Shown here: piece by piece, positions 1 through 8,281 of the stretch
Layout: each line of letters begins with the position of its first letter
Numbering within the stretch: position 1 is the first letter of the stretch
Source: an uncultured Clostridia bacterium
GTDB taxonomy: Bacteria > Bacillota > Clostridia > Oscillospirales > Acutalibacteraceae
Direction: 5' to 3'
Length of the DNA stretch: 64,000 nucleotides
NCBI GenBank assembly: GCA_904420015.1
Contig: CAJFTS010000038.1
Span: 17,503-81,502 of the forward strand
The notes under the pieces: model-generated
What the model was told of the DNA's origin: nothing
Database searches by the model: none
What the model saw: the letters and a program-made list of their open reading frames with translations, nothing else
Made by a program: the position numbers and the translations under genes

Positions 1-229
1 CGGCCTGCTCCTTCTGCTTGGCTTGTACCCGTTTGCGGCGGATTTCCGCCCGTTTTTTGTCCGAGGGCGCGGTCAGCTCCGCCTCCTTAGGCGGCAGCCC
101 CTGCTTCTCCCTCACAATCTCCTCGTAGCAGTCGATACAGACCTCGCCGTGCAGCTCTTCCACCCAGATCGGCCCGGGGATCATCCCGATATGCTCCCCG
201 CACCGTACACATTGCTTTACGATACCCAT
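1..229 (-). CDS. Small zinc-ribbon-like protein, 3' end cut off by the window edge
   Basis: The ATG lies 4 bases after the serS stop, so it is probably the last visible gene of the parA-parB-serS transcript. The visible 76 residues hold two CxxC pairs (CVRC near residue 7 and CIDC near residue 32), the pattern of a small zinc ribbon, followed by a very Lys/Arg/Glu-rich tail that runs off the window. No family could be named. The ribosome binding site inside the end of serS is weak (AAGTAAGAG), so expression is likely coupled to serS. Function unknown. Confidence 0.6.
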   Translation of the reverse strand, partial: MGIVKQCVRCGEHIGMIPGPIWVEELHGEVCIDCYEEIVREKQGLPPKEAELTAPSDKKRAEIRRKRVQAKQKEQA

Positions 230-233
230 ACTC

Positions 234-1505
234 TTACTTGATGACGTCCACTCCCATATAGGGACGCAGGACCTCCGGCACGGTAACCGATCCGTCGCCA
301 TTCTGGAAGTTCTCCAAAATCGCGGCCACCGTCCGGCCCACGGCTACGCCGGAGCCGTTTAAGGTATGGACCAGCTGGGCCTTTTCCTTGGGGCTGTTTT
401 TATAGCGGATGGCCGCGCGGCGGGCCTGGAAATCCTCAAAGTTGGAGCAGGAGGAGATCTCCACATACCGGCCGTAGGAGGGCATCCACACCTCGATGTC
501 ATAGGTCTTGGCCGAGGAGAAGCCCACGTCCCCGGTGGAGAGGACCACCACCCGGTAGGGCAGGCCCAGAAGCTGGAGCACCCGCTCGGCGTCGTTGGTC
601 AGCTCTTCAAGCTCCCGATAGCTGTCCTCCGGCTTTACGAATTTCACCAGCTCCACCTTGTTGAATTGATGCTGGCGGATTAAGCCCCGGGTATCCCGGC
701 CGGCGGAACCCGCCTCCGCCCTGAAGCAGGCGGAATAGGCGCAGTACTTGATGGGGAGCTTGGCGCCGTCGAGGATATCGCCCCGGTACATGTTGGTGAC
801 CGGCACTTCGGCGGTGGGGATCATGAAGTAATCCTCATTGGCAAGGCGGAAGGCGTCCTCCTCAAACTTGGGCAGCTGTCCGGTGCCGGTCATGGAGGCC
901 CGGTTGACCATGAAGGGAGGGAACACCTCCTGATAGCCGTTAGCGGTATGGGTATTGAGGAAGAAATTGATGATGGACCGCTCTAAACGGGCGCCCAGGC
1001 CCTTATAGAAATGGAAGCGGGCGCCGGTTACCTTGGCGGCGGTCTCCGGATCGAGAATGTCCAGGTCGGCCCCGATGTCCCAATGGGCCTTCGGCTCATA
1101 ATCAAACCGGGGGGGTTCCCCCCAGCGGCGGACCTCTACGTTCTCACTGTCGTCCTTGCCCACCGGCACGCTTTCATGGGGCATATTGGGAAAGCCCAGC
1201 AGCAGGTCGGTCTGCACCTTTTCCAGCTCGGAAAGCTTGGCGTCGCAAACCTTGACCTGCTCGGACAGCGCTTTCATCTGGGCCATAATGGCCGAAACGT
1301 CGCCGCCCTCCTTTTTGATCTTGGGAATCTGCTTGGAGGCGGCGTTCTGCTGGGCCTTCATGCCGTCGGCCTTGGCCAGGATCTCCCGGCGCTCGGCGTC
1401 GATTTTGAGCACCTGGTCCACCGCCGCATCCATGTCCTTATTGCGGGTTTTCATAGCCTGCTTGACCCGGTCGGGGTCGCTGCGAATCAAACGAATATCA
1501 AACAT
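234..1505 (-). CDS. serS: Seryl-tRNA synthetase
   Basis: Charges tRNA-Ser (and tRNA-Sec) with serine in the cytoplasm. At 423 residues it has the normal length. The N-terminal 110 residues form the charged antiparallel coiled-coil arm that grips the tRNA variable loop, followed by a class II catalytic core: motif 2 around [15 protein letters not shown] and motif 3 around [17 protein letters not shown]. The start is MFDIRLIR, the family consensus, with AAGGAGAGGG placed 7 bases upstream. It sits 28 bases after parB and no T-box-like leader is present, so it is probably read from the parA promoter. Confidence 0.97.
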   Translation of the reverse strand: MFDIRLIRSDPDRVKQAMKTRNKDMDAAVDQVLKIDAERREILAKADGMKAQQNAASKQIPKIKKEGGDVSAIMAQMKALSEQVKVCDAKLSELEKVQTDLLLGFPNMPHESVPVGKDDSENVEVRRWGEPPRFDYEPKAHWDIGADLDILDPETAAKVTGARFHFYKGLGARLERSIINFFLNTHTANGYQEVFPPFMVNRASMTGTGQLPKFEEDAFRLANEDYFMIPTAEVPVTNMYRGDILDGAKLPIKYCAYSACFRAEAGSAGRDTRGLIRQHQFNKVELVKFVKPEDSYRELEELTNDAERVLQLLGLPYRVVVLSTGDVGFSSAKTYDIEVWMPSYGRYVEISSCSNFEDFQARRAAIRYKNSPKEKAQLVHTLNGSGVAVGRTVAAILENFQNGDGSVTVPEVLRPYMGVDVIK

Positions 1506-1533
1506 TACAAATCCCTCTCCTTATGATGGCAAC

Positions 1534-2397
1534 CTATTCTTTTTCTTTCGCAATTGCATTGGCAAGTGCCTGTAGGTCGTCCTTGGAATAAAATTCTATT
1601 TCGATTCTTCCCTTATTTGCCCCCTCGTAAACGGTGACCCGGCGGCCCAAGTGCTCGGTCAGCGCCAGCTCGGCCTCGTCGTACAGGGGGTCCCTCGATC
1701 GGGAGGGCTTCCCGCCGGGGGCTTTTTTCCCTTTGGCGGATGCCTTCGCCCGCCGTTCCAGCTCCCGCACCGAAATGCCCTTGTGGACCGCCAGCTCCGC
1801 CGCCTCCTGAAGCGCTTCCTCGTCCTGGAAGGCCAGCAGGGTCCGGGCATGTCCGGGAGAAAGAAACCCCTCCCGCACATATTGGCGCACATTGTCCGGC
1901 AGGCTAAGCAGGCGCACTGCATTTGCAATGGCGGGACGGGATTTCCCCACCCGCTTGGCCACCTCTTCCTGGGTCATTTGATGCTGTTCCATCAGCGCCT
2001 TGTAGCCTTCCGCCTCTTCCATGGCGTTGAGATCCTCCCGCTGGAGGTTTTCGATCAGGGCGAGCTCCATCATCTCCGCGTCGGTCATCTCCCGGATGAC
2101 CACCGGAACCTCGTCAAGCCCCGCCATTCGGGAGGCCCGCCAGCGACGTTCCCCCGCCACCAGCTGGTATCCGCCGCCGGCCATGGGACGAACCAGGAGC
2201 GGCTGAATCACCCCATGCTCGGCAATGGATTCGGCCAATTCCCCAAGGGCCTCCTCGTCGAATTCCTTGCGAGGCTGTTCCCGGTTGGGTTCGATCTCAC
2301 TTAAGGGCAGCTTTACGGTTTTTCCCTGCTCTTCGGTGGCGTTGTCCACAAAGAGCGCGTCCAGGCCCTTGCCAAGGCCTCCTTTTCGCGCCGCCAT
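1534..2397 (-). CDS. parB: Chromosome partitioning protein ParB (Spo0J)
   Basis: CTP-dependent DNA clamp that loads at parS and spreads, bringing SMC to the origin and working with ParA. The N-terminus MAARKGGLGKGLDALF is the family signature, followed by the CTP-binding box GERRWRA and a central helix-turn-helix with GKSRPAIANAVRLL. The Arg of SRPAIAN is the ParB-type (parS-reading) specificity residue, unlike the Gln in the paralogue at 3543-4394. The ATG used here has GAGAGGG 6-8 bases upstream. A GTG three codons earlier (2406) overlaps the parA stop but would be too close to the ribosome binding site. 287 residues, normal length. Confidence 0.96.
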   Translation of the reverse strand: MAARKGGLGKGLDALFVDNATEEQGKTVKLPLSEIEPNREQPRKEFDEEALGELAESIAEHGVIQPLLVRPMAGGGYQLVAGERRWRASRMAGLDEVPVVIREMTDAEMMELALIENLQREDLNAMEEAEGYKALMEQHQMTQEEVAKRVGKSRPAIANAVRLLSLPDNVRQYVREGFLSPGHARTLLAFQDEEALQEAAELAVHKGISVRELERRAKASAKGKKAPGGKPSRSRDPLYDEAELALTEHLGRRVTVYEGANKGRIEIEFYSKDDLQALANAIAKEKE

Positions 2398-2402
2398 CCA
2401 TC

Positions 2403-3173
2403 TCACCCTCTCTTTGCAAACACTTCAAATTCCTCCGCCAGGTCGGCATATGCGGCCGCCCCTTTGGAGCCCTTGTCAAAATACTGAATGGGCTGGCCGA
2501 AGCTGGGGGCTTCCGACAGCCGTACATTGCGTGGTATAACGGTGGAATAGACCTTGCGGGGGAAAAACCGCTTGACCTCCTCCACCACCTGCTGGGTCAG
2601 GTTGAGCCGCCCGTCGTACATGGTCAAAAGGACGCCCTCGATCTCGATATGGGGGTTATACAGCCGCTTGACCTGCCGGACGGTGGCCATCAGCTGGCTC
2701 AAACCCTCCAGCGCGTAAAACTCGCACTGAATGGGGACCATTAGGCTGTCCGACGCGCACAGGGCGTTGAGGGTGATAATCCCCAGAGAGGGGGGGCAAT
2801 CGATAAAGATATAGTCGTAGTCCTCCAACACCGGCGCAAGACCGGTTTTCAACCGAGATTCCCGGTGCTCCATGTCCACCAGTTCGATCTCGGCCCCGGC
2901 CAGGCCGATATTGGACGGGAGCACCCAGACCATCTCAAACTCGGTTTTGAGGATGGTCTCCCCCGCTGTGGCGGAACCGGTGAGCAGATCGTAGCTGGAG
3001 GCTTTCACCCCCCGCTTGTTGATGCCCAGCCCGCTGGTGGAATTGCCCTGGGGGTCGATGTCCACCAACAGGGTCCTCTTCCCGCGAAGGCCCAATGCCG
3101 CAGCCAGATTGACCGCCGTGGTGGTTTTTCCCACCCCGCCTTTCTGGTTGACAATGGAAATGATTCGCGCCAT
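2403..3173 (-). CDS. parA: Chromosome partitioning ATPase ParA (Soj)
   Basis: MinD/ParA-family ATPase that binds nucleoid DNA as an ATP dimer, drives origin segregation with ParB, and in Bacillus also controls DnaA. The deviant Walker A motif KGGVGKTTTAVNLAAAL is within the first 30 residues, Walker A' is LLVDIDPQGN and Walker B is YIFIDCPPS. The start MARIISIVNQ has AAAGGGGG 7 bases upstream; an ATG ten codons earlier is less likely. 256 residues. parB follows directly, and the leader upstream carries two terminator-like hairpins (separate entries). Confidence 0.96.
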   Translation of the reverse strand: MARIISIVNQKGGVGKTTTAVNLAAALGLRGKRTLLVDIDPQGNSTSGLGINKRGVKASSYDLLTGSATAGETILKTEFEMVWVLPSNIGLAGAEIELVDMEHRESRLKTGLAPVLEDYDYIFIDCPPSLGIITLNALCASDSLMVPIQCEFYALEGLSQLMATVRQVKRLYNPHIEIEGVLLTMYDGRLNLTQQVVEEVKRFFPRKVYSTVIPRNVRLSEAPSFGQPIQYFDKGSKGAAAYADLAEEFEVFAKRG

Positions 3174-3215
3174 TTGGTTTCCCCCTTTGTGTCGGTATTG
3201 CATAGAGACCGGTTG

Positions 3216-3243
3216 AAAAACGCTGTTTGCTTGGCAAACAGCG
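3216..3243 (-). terminator. Terminator-like hairpin in the parA leader
   Basis: Read on the minus strand, a 10-bp stem CGCTGTTTGC / GCAAACAGCG with a 3-base loop is followed by TTTTTC. It lies about 45 bases upstream of the parA start codon, so it would end transcription before parA unless bypassed. It may be an attenuator or a late terminator of noc read-through. Confidence 0.6.
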
Positions 3244-3274
3244 CAACCGTACTTTGTTCAGGAAAGACTACCCA

Positions 3275-3301
3275 CAAAAAATCCGCCTGAGATACGCGGA
3301 T
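3275..3301 (-). terminator. Second terminator-like hairpin in the parA leader
   Basis: On the minus strand a 6-bp stem ATCCGC / GCGGAT with a 9-base loop runs into TTTTTTG. It is in tandem with the hairpin at 3216-3243. It is weaker because the stem is short. Confidence 0.45.
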
Positions 3302-3436
3302 ATTTCCCCTTTTTTGGGGTCATACCTGGATTTTCTTTTATTTTACCACAACTTCCTCATAAAAAAAAGACATTTTCGTAAAGGAAGGGCGTTTTCCTTC
3401 TATCTTTTTGACTGCATCGCTCTGCAACCGCCTTTA

Positions 3437-3452
3437 TGTTTCACATGAAACA
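3437..3452. promoter_or_regulatory. parS: parS-like site 1
   Basis: TGTTTCACATGAAACA differs from the canonical palindrome TGTTTCACGTGAAACA by one central base. It lies in the noc-parA intergenic region. It is the reverse complement of the two other sites in this window, so all three share the same non-palindromic centre. Confidence 0.85.
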
Positions 3453-3484
3453 AGAAGGGACCACTTACCCGTGGTCCCTTCTTG
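3451..3484 (-). terminator. Hairpin after noc
   Basis: A 14-bp perfect stem CAAGAAGGGACCAC / GTGGTCCCTTCTTG with a 6-base loop. On the minus strand the following TTTCATG is only a short U-tract, so it may be a weak terminator for noc. The remainder of the noc-parA gap (3300-3430) is AT-rich and probably holds the parA promoter, with a possible -10 TAAAAT but no convincing -35. Confidence 0.55.
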
Positions 3485-3542
3485 CGTCTGTGGGGATACT
3501 TTGTATATGAAATGGACGCAGGGGGGAGCGTCCTTTCATAGC

Positions 3543-4394
3543 TTAGATGGCTTGTTTTGTTTCATGTGAAACAGCAGACAAGCTACGCGGTACCGCCGTT
3601 TTTGGTATCCGTACCGTTACTTCGATATACTGATCGGTTTCCTGTTTCTTCGTCTGGGCGTGGATGCCGGAGCTTCGCATGGTGTCCACCGCATGGGAGA
3701 TGGTATTGACAAAGAGACGAATGTCCTTGACAATGGGGGTAAAAGAACGCTTGTCCTCCTCCTTCGGGGAGAGAATGGAGGCGATCAGCCGTTCCGCATC
3801 CGCCACCTTCAGCTTCCGGCGGATAATCTGATCCAGGGCCTCTTCCCTCTGCCGGGCATCCGGCAGCCGCAGCAGGGCGCGGGCATGCCGTTCAGTTAGG
3901 CCGGCCCGTTGAATCCGCTCCCGCAGGAGAGGTTCCAACCGCAGCAGGCGGAGTTTGTTGGCCAGGGCGGACTGGGATTTGCCCAACCGGGCGGCCGCCG
4001 CTTCCTGGGAAATCTCCCATTCTTCAATCAATCCTGCAATGGCCTCCGCTTCTTCAAAAAAGTTGAGATCCTGCCTTTGCAGGTTTTCCAGCAGGGAGAG
4101 GACCGCCGCCTTTTCGTCATCCGCCTGGATTTCAATACAGGGAACCTTGGTCAGCCCGGCCAGCTTTGCGGCCCGCAGCCGCCGTTCCCCGGCAATCAAC
4201 TGATAGCCGCCGCTGCGGGAGCGCCGAATGGTCAGCGGCTGGATAATCCCGTTTGCACGAATGGACGCGGCCAAACCGCGCAATTCTTCCTCATCAAAGC
4301 TGCGTCGGGGCTGCCAGGGGCAGGGCTGGATCTTGGATACCTCCAGCTGCCATACCTTCCCCTGTGCACCCATCTTATTGGTTGCAGCAAACAT
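3543..4394 (-). CDS. noc: Nucleoid occlusion protein Noc (ParB paralogue)
   Basis: ParB-family CTPase that, in Bacillus, binds Noc sites across the chromosome and the membrane and blocks septum formation over the nucleoid. It carries the CTP box GERRLRA and the helix-turn-helix GKSQSALANKLRLL. The Gln and Lys in SQSALANK and the Arg in ERHARALL match the residues that separate Noc from ParB specificity, so it should bind Noc sites, not parS. Position directly after rsmG is the conserved noc locus. The chosen ATG has GGAGG 8 bases upstream; longer in-frame starts exist to 4469 but lack a ribosome binding site. The short N-terminus is not an obvious amphipathic helix, so membrane anchoring is uncertain. 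283 residues. Confidence 0.9.
   Translation of the reverse strand: MFAATNKMGAQGKVWQLEVSKIQPCPWQPRRSFDEEELRGLAASIRANGIIQPLTIRRSRSGGYQLIAGERRLRAAKLAGLTKVPCIEIQADDEKAAVLSLLENLQRQDLNFFEEAEAIAGLIEEWEISQEAAAARLGKSQSALANKLRLLRLEPLLRERIQRAGLTERHARALLRLPDARQREEALDQIIRRKLKVADAERLIASILSPKEEDKRSFTPIVKDIRLFVNTISHAVDTMRSSGIHAQTKKQETDQYIEVTVRIPKTAVPRSLSAVSHETKQAI
3558..3573. promoter_or_regulatory. parS: parS-like site 2, inside the noc coding end
   Basis: TGTTTCATGTGAAACA lies within the last codons of noc, where it encodes SHETKQ. One centre base differs from canonical parS. Same sequence and orientation as site 3. Confidence 0.85.
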
Positions 4395-4480
4395 CATTTT
4401 CACCTCCGGCACAAGGCTTTTCTTCCTTGCTTCGCCGGAAAAGAAAAGGTCTGAAACCCTCTCCCTCACCCGGCACTAGT

Positions 4481-4509
4481 ATCATACCACAGTTTGGGAT
4501 TAATTTCCA
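4481..4509 (-). promoter_or_regulatory. Promoter of noc
   Basis: On the minus strand TGGAAA, a 17-base spacer and TATGAT, about 90 bases before the noc start. The -10 is good and the -35 matches four of six. Confidence 0.6.
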
Positions 4510-4564
4510 GACCTTTTCGCAAATTATTTTCCATTTTTTTGAATTTATTTCGACCGATTTCGCT

Positions 4565-5278
4565 TTACAAAGGCGCCTTTTGTATTTTGGCCGCGGGACG
4601 CGGGTATGCGGCCGGGGTATCTTTCTTCTTGGTGATGAATAGAATGGACCGCTTGCTTCCGTCGGAAAGGACAAAGTCCCGGGTATGCGACAGGCATCCC
4701 CCCAGCGCCTTTATGGCCCGTTCCGCCTTCTTGGCCTCCTCCCCTGCTTCCGGCCCCTTCATGGCGGCAAAACAGCCGCCGGGCTTGACATAAGGCAGGC
4801 ACCATTCACAAAGGACGGGAAGGGAGGCCACCGCGCGGGCGGTGGCGAAATCAAACCGGTCCCGCAGCGCCGGCCGCCGCCCTCCCTCCTCCGCCCGCAG
4901 GTGCAGCAGCGTAACCTCTGTCTTTAGCCTCTGCTTGAGCGCATCGAGAAAGACCAGCCGTTTGTTGAGGCTGTCTAACAAGGTGACTTCCAGATCCGGC
5001 CGGAGGATTTTGAGCACCATTCCCGGAAATCCCGCCCCGGTGCCCACATCGATCACCGAAGCGCCGGAAGGAAGGTTCCCCGCCGCCAGAAGAGAGATGC
5101 TGTCGGCAAAATGCCGCACCGCGATCCCCTCTGGGTCTGTGATTGCCGTCAGATTCATACGGGTGTTCCAGTCCAAAAGCAGGGCCGCGTATTCCTCCAG
5201 CTGATCGAGCATGGAATCGGTCAGCGTTACTCCCCAGGGCTGGGTATCCTTTGCCACCCTCTCACGAATGATTCCCAT
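4565..5278 (-). CDS. rsmG: 16S rRNA (guanine-527-N7) methyltransferase
   Basis: Methylates G527 of 16S rRNA using S-adenosylmethionine. The SAM-binding glycine loop DVGTGAGFPGM is visible in the N-terminal third, preceded by the family segment NLTAITDPEGIAVRHFADS. 237 residues, normal. The start MGIIRERV has AAAGGAG 7 bases upstream. It overlaps the mnmG stop by 17 bases, the conserved mnmG-rsmG (gidA-gidB) arrangement, and is translationally coupled to it. Confidence 0.96.
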   Translation of the reverse strand: MGIIRERVAKDTQPWGVTLTDSMLDQLEEYAALLLDWNTRMNLTAITDPEGIAVRHFADSISLLAAGNLPSGASVIDVGTGAGFPGMVLKILRPDLEVTLLDSLNKRLVFLDALKQRLKTEVTLLHLRAEEGGRRPALRDRFDFATARAVASLPVLCEWCLPYVKPGGCFAAMKGPEAGEEAKKAERAIKALGGCLSHTRDFVLSDGSKRSILFITKKKDTPAAYPRPAAKIQKAPL

Positions 5279-7151
5279 GGTTTTCTCCTTTCCCAGCCAG
5301 CCAGATAAGCAGCACCGACACATCCGCAGGGCTGACCCCCGAAATCCGGGAAGCCTGCCCCACCGAACGGGGCGCCACCTGATTGAGCTTTTCCTGAGCC
5401 TCCAGCCGCAGGCCGGTAATGGTCCGGTAATCCAGGTCAGGCGGCAGCTTCTTTCCTTCCAGCCGGCGCATTTCTTCGATCTGCGCCATCTGCCGCCGGA
5501 TGTAGCCTTGGTATTTGATCTCTACCTCGCACACCTCAAAAATCTCCCTAGGAAGCGCAGGCCGCTCCCTGTCCACCGGGGCCAACGCCTCATAGTTCAG
5601 CTGAGGCCGCTTGAGCAGGTCGGAAAGGCGGACGCCGGTTCCCACCGGCGATGTTTCATGTGAAACAAGGAGGGCGTTGAGCGCATCGGTGGGCGGCAGA
5701 ATGGTGTTTTCCACCCGGCGCAGCTCCTGCCGCTTTCTTTCCTGCTTCTCCTGGAACCGTTTCCACCGTTCCTCGGAAATCAGGCCGATTTCCCATCCAA
5801 GGGGAGTCAGCCGCTCGTCGGCGTTGTCCTGGCGCAGGACCAGCCGGTATTCCGAACGGGAGGTCATCATCCGGTAGGGGTCGGAGCAGCCTTTGGTCAC
5901 CAGATCGTCGATCAAGGTCCCAATATAAGAGGAAGCCCGGTCCAGCAGGAAGGGCTCCTTCCCCAAGACCCGCCGGGCCGCGTTGATCCCCGCAACCAGG
6001 CCCTGGGCCGCCGCCTCTTCATACCCGGAGGAGCCGTTGAACTGCCCGGCGCCGAACAGACCCGGCCATTTCTTGCATTCCAGGGTGGCGTCCAGCTGCT
6101 GCGGGTCGCAGCAGTCGTACTCAATGGCATAGGCGGTGCGCATAATCTGTACCCGCTCCAGGCCCGGGATGGTGCGCAGAAACTGAAGCTGCACCTCCTC
6201 CGGCAGGGAGGAGGACATCCCCTGCAAATAAAGCTCTTCCGTGTGCAGGCCGCAAGGCTCGATAAACAGCTGATGCCGTTCCTTTTCGGAAAACCGGACG
6301 ATCTTATCCTCAATGGAAGGGCAGTACCGGGGCCCCACCCCTTCAATCTTTCCCGAATAGAGGGGGGAACGATGCAGGTTCTCCAAAATCACCTGCTTGG
6401 TTTTCTCATTGGTCCAGCTGATATGGCAAACCGCCCGGTTCTCCCCAGGATGGCTGGTTTCAAAGGAAAAGGGAGTGACCGGATCGTCCCCTTCCTGCAC
6501 CTCCAGCCGATCTAAGTCGACGCTTCTGCGGTGAACCCGGGCGGGGGTGCCGGTTTTAAACCGCCGCAGGGTGATGCCCAGGCGGCGGATGGCCCCGCTC
6601 AGCTGGGTGGCGGCAAACATCCCGTCCGGCCCGCCCTCATAGCTGACCTCTCCCACAAAGATCCGGCCGCCCAGGAAGGTCCCGGTTGCCAAAACGACGG
6701 CCTTTGCCTCATAAACGGCCCCCAGCCGGGTGACCACCTCCCATTTCTCCCCCTTCGGCCGCAAATCCACCAGCTCCGCCTGCCGCAGGTCAAGGTTCTC
6801 CTGCTCCTCCAAGGTCTGCTTCATCCGACCCGCATAGGCCCGCCGGTCAATCTGGGCGCGCAGGCTATGGACGGCCGGGCCCTTACCCCGGTTGAGCATC
6901 CGGCTTTGAATGAAGCACGCATCCGCCGCCTTGCCCATTTCTCCTCCCAGCGCGTCGATCTCCCGTACCAGATGGCCCTTTGCCGTCCCGCCGATGGACG
7001 GGTTGCAGGGCAGATTCCCTACCCAATCCAGATTGATGGTAAAGACAGCCGTGCGCACCCCCAGCCGGGCGGCGGCCAAGGCCGCCTCAATCCCGGCGTG
7101 GCCGGCGCCGACCACCACCACGTCGTATTTCCCTGCCAGATATTCCTGCAT
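5262..7151 (-). CDS. mnmG: tRNA uridine-5-carboxymethylaminomethyl modification enzyme MnmG
   Basis: FAD protein that with MnmE installs the carboxymethylaminomethyl group at wobble U34 of several tRNAs. The N-terminal dinucleotide fold is VVVVGAGHAGIEAALAAARLG, followed by the family motif NPSIGGTAKGHLVREIDALGG. A Cys pair region and a C-terminal helical domain that binds MnmE complete 629 residues, the normal length. The start MQEYLAGKYD has GGGAG 9 bases upstream; an in-frame upstream start (to 7202) is less likely. The coding region contains parS-like site 3. The gene is separated from mnmE by about 1.1 kb including a GNAT gene. Confidence 0.97.
   Translation of the reverse strand: MQEYLAGKYDVVVVGAGHAGIEAALAAARLGVRTAVFTINLDWVGNLPCNPSIGGTAKGHLVREIDALGGEMGKAADACFIQSRMLNRGKGPAVHSLRAQIDRRAYAGRMKQTLEEQENLDLRQAELVDLRPKGEKWEVVTRLGAVYEAKAVVLATGTFLGGRIFVGEVSYEGGPDGMFAATQLSGAIRRLGITLRRFKTGTPARVHRRSVDLDRLEVQEGDDPVTPFSFETSHPGENRAVCHISWTNEKTKQVILENLHRSPLYSGKIEGVGPRYCPSIEDKIVRFSEKERHQLFIEPCGLHTEELYLQGMSSSLPEEVQLQFLRTIPGLERVQIMRTAYAIEYDCCDPQQLDATLECKKWPGLFGAGQFNGSSGYEEAAAQGLVAGINAARRVLGKEPFLLDRASSYIGTLIDDLVTKGCSDPYRMMTSRSEYRLVLRQDNADERLTPLGWEIGLISEERWKRFQEKQERKRQELRRVENTILPPTDALNALLVSHETSPVGTGVRLSDLLKRPQLNYEALAPVDRERPALPREIFEVCEVEIKYQGYIRRQMAQIEEMRRLEGKKLPPDLDYRTITGLRLEAQEKLNQVAPRSVGQASRISGVSPADVSVLLIWLAGKGENHGNHS
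5652..5667. promoter_or_regulatory. parS: parS-like site 3, inside mnmG
   Basis: TGTTTCATGTGAAACA, identical to site 2, encodes SHET in MnmG. It lies 2.1 kb from site 2 and about 8.6 kb from oriC, as expected for origin-proximal ParB loading sites. Confidence 0.85.
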
Positions 7152-7252
7152 GGCTGATAACTCCCATTCCGCCGCCCCAATGTCCGGCGGCAATCCTCTC
7201 ACAAAAGCGACCGGGGTTTCGCCCGGCCGCCCGCTCTATGCTGTAACATCTT

Positions 7253-7282
7253 ATTTTACCATAGGAAGAACCCTCTTCGCAA
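7253..7282 (-). promoter_or_regulatory. Possible promoter of mnmG-rsmG
   Basis: On the minus strand TTGCGA, an 18-base spacer and TAAAAT, about 100 bases before the mnmG start. Moderate match. Confidence 0.5.
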
Positions 7283-7310
7283 GCGGGGCAAAAGGGTAAG
7301 CAAAGACGCT

Positions 7311-7346
7311 AGTTTTCCACCGGTTTCCTCTTTTTAGTGGAAAACT
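7311..7346. repeat. Inverted repeat with DnaA-box-like arms
   Basis: AGTTTTCCAC and GTGGAAAACT, 10-bp perfect arms separated by 16 bases. The same 10-mer occurs once more in the GNAT-mnmE gap (near 8271) and inside oriC (near 14076). The arms resemble DnaA boxes (TTTTCCAC); no U-tract, so it is not a terminator. Confidence 0.5.
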
Positions 7347-7631
7347 TTTCGCCGCCGGCAATCAGAACCAGCCCATAGACGGGAGCAAAAGGGAGGGCCG
7401 GGCAGGCTGTCCCTAAAAAGGGCGCCGGAGGCTTCCCGGCCCATCCCCTGCCCTGCCAACCCATATTCCCCTCGATTTGGGCTGGACAAAGGCGGAGGAT
7501 ACCTCCTCTATCCTAATTCCAAATGGACACCAAAGCAGAAGGGGGATTCTTCCGATGACAGCGCGCTACGACCGGAAAGATACCGCAAAGGCGTTCTCTC
7601 CCTCCCCTGCTCGGCTGCCGCCGGCAAAAAG

Positions 7632-7657
7632 AAAACCGGGCTGAAACCCAGCCCGGT
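7632..7657 (-). terminator. Terminator of the rpmH-to-GNAT operon
   Basis: On the minus strand ACCGGGCTG / CAGCCCGGT (9-bp stem, 5-base loop) is followed by TTTTCTTTTTG. It lies 12 bases after the GNAT stop codon and closes the leftward operon. Confidence 0.9.
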
Positions 7658-7668
7658 CTTTTCCCTTG

Positions 7669-8235
7669 TTATTCGGTTTCTTCCTTCACGCAATAAAACC
7701 GCCGGCGAATGCAAGCACTTGCCGGGGTTCCATATGCCTGCCAAACTACTTCTTGTATATTTTCTGGCGGTTGCTCCCCACAGTACATTAAATGCATCGG
7801 CTGTCCCACCAGCCAATATTTAACCGGCAGCCGGACATAGCCCGCCCGCTCATAAAAGCGGATCCGCCGTTCCCGGATTTCTTTCTCCTGCTGTGTTTTC
7901 GCAATGGCCGGGTCCTCTACCTCAATGATGAGCCCCTTGCTGTCCTGATACCGCTCCTTAAGCGCCGCAAGCATCCGGCTACCGGTTCCTTTGCCGCGCC
8001 CTGCCGCATCCACCGCTAAAAACATCAAAAAGGCATAGCCGCTTGGCAGGTTCACCGACATCACCGCATAGGCGAGCAGCTGCTCCCCTTCATACAGGCC
8101 CACGCACTCCCACAAGCCATGGCGAATGCGGTTGCGGAACACGCCCCGGCTCGGCCGCTCGATCCGGGGGAAGTCCTTGGTAATCCGTTCGAAAATGGGG
8201 TTGAATTCCTTTCTTTCTATCACACGAAGTTCCAT
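7669..8235 (-). CDS. GNAT-family N-acetyltransferase
   Basis: Predicted acetyl-CoA-dependent N-acyltransferase; substrate unknown. The acetyl-CoA-binding loop is seen as AVDAAGRGKGTGSRML in the middle of the protein, with FYERAGY, a common GNAT C-terminal motif, after it. The start MELRVIERKEF has AAGGAGAGG upstream; an ATG eight codons earlier is possible. 188 residues. It is the last gene of the rpmH-rnpA-yidD-yidC-jag-mnmE operon, 46 bases after mnmE, a non-conserved addition to an otherwise conserved string. Confidence 0.85.
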   Translation of the reverse strand: MELRVIERKEFNPIFERITKDFPRIERPSRGVFRNRIRHGLWECVGLYEGEQLLAYAVMSVNLPSGYAFLMFLAVDAAGRGKGTGSRMLAALKERYQDSKGLIIEVEDPAIAKTQQEKEIRERRIRFYERAGYVRLPVKYWLVGQPMHLMYCGEQPPENIQEVVWQAYGTPASACIRRRFYCVKEETE

Positions 8236-8281
8236 TCCAGCCTCTCCTTTTTTCCACACGGTCGTCCTATTTTGTGGAAAA

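Larger units (their letters stand above)
7152..7629. other. Intergenic stretch upstream of mnmG, no gene seen
   Basis: About 480 bases without a supported gene. It holds a probable mnmG promoter at its left end, an inverted repeat AGTTTTCCAC / GTGGAAAACT (7311-7320 and 7337-7346), and the terminator of the rpmH-to-GNAT transcript at the right end. No small ORF with a ribosome binding site was found. Confidence 0.6.
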
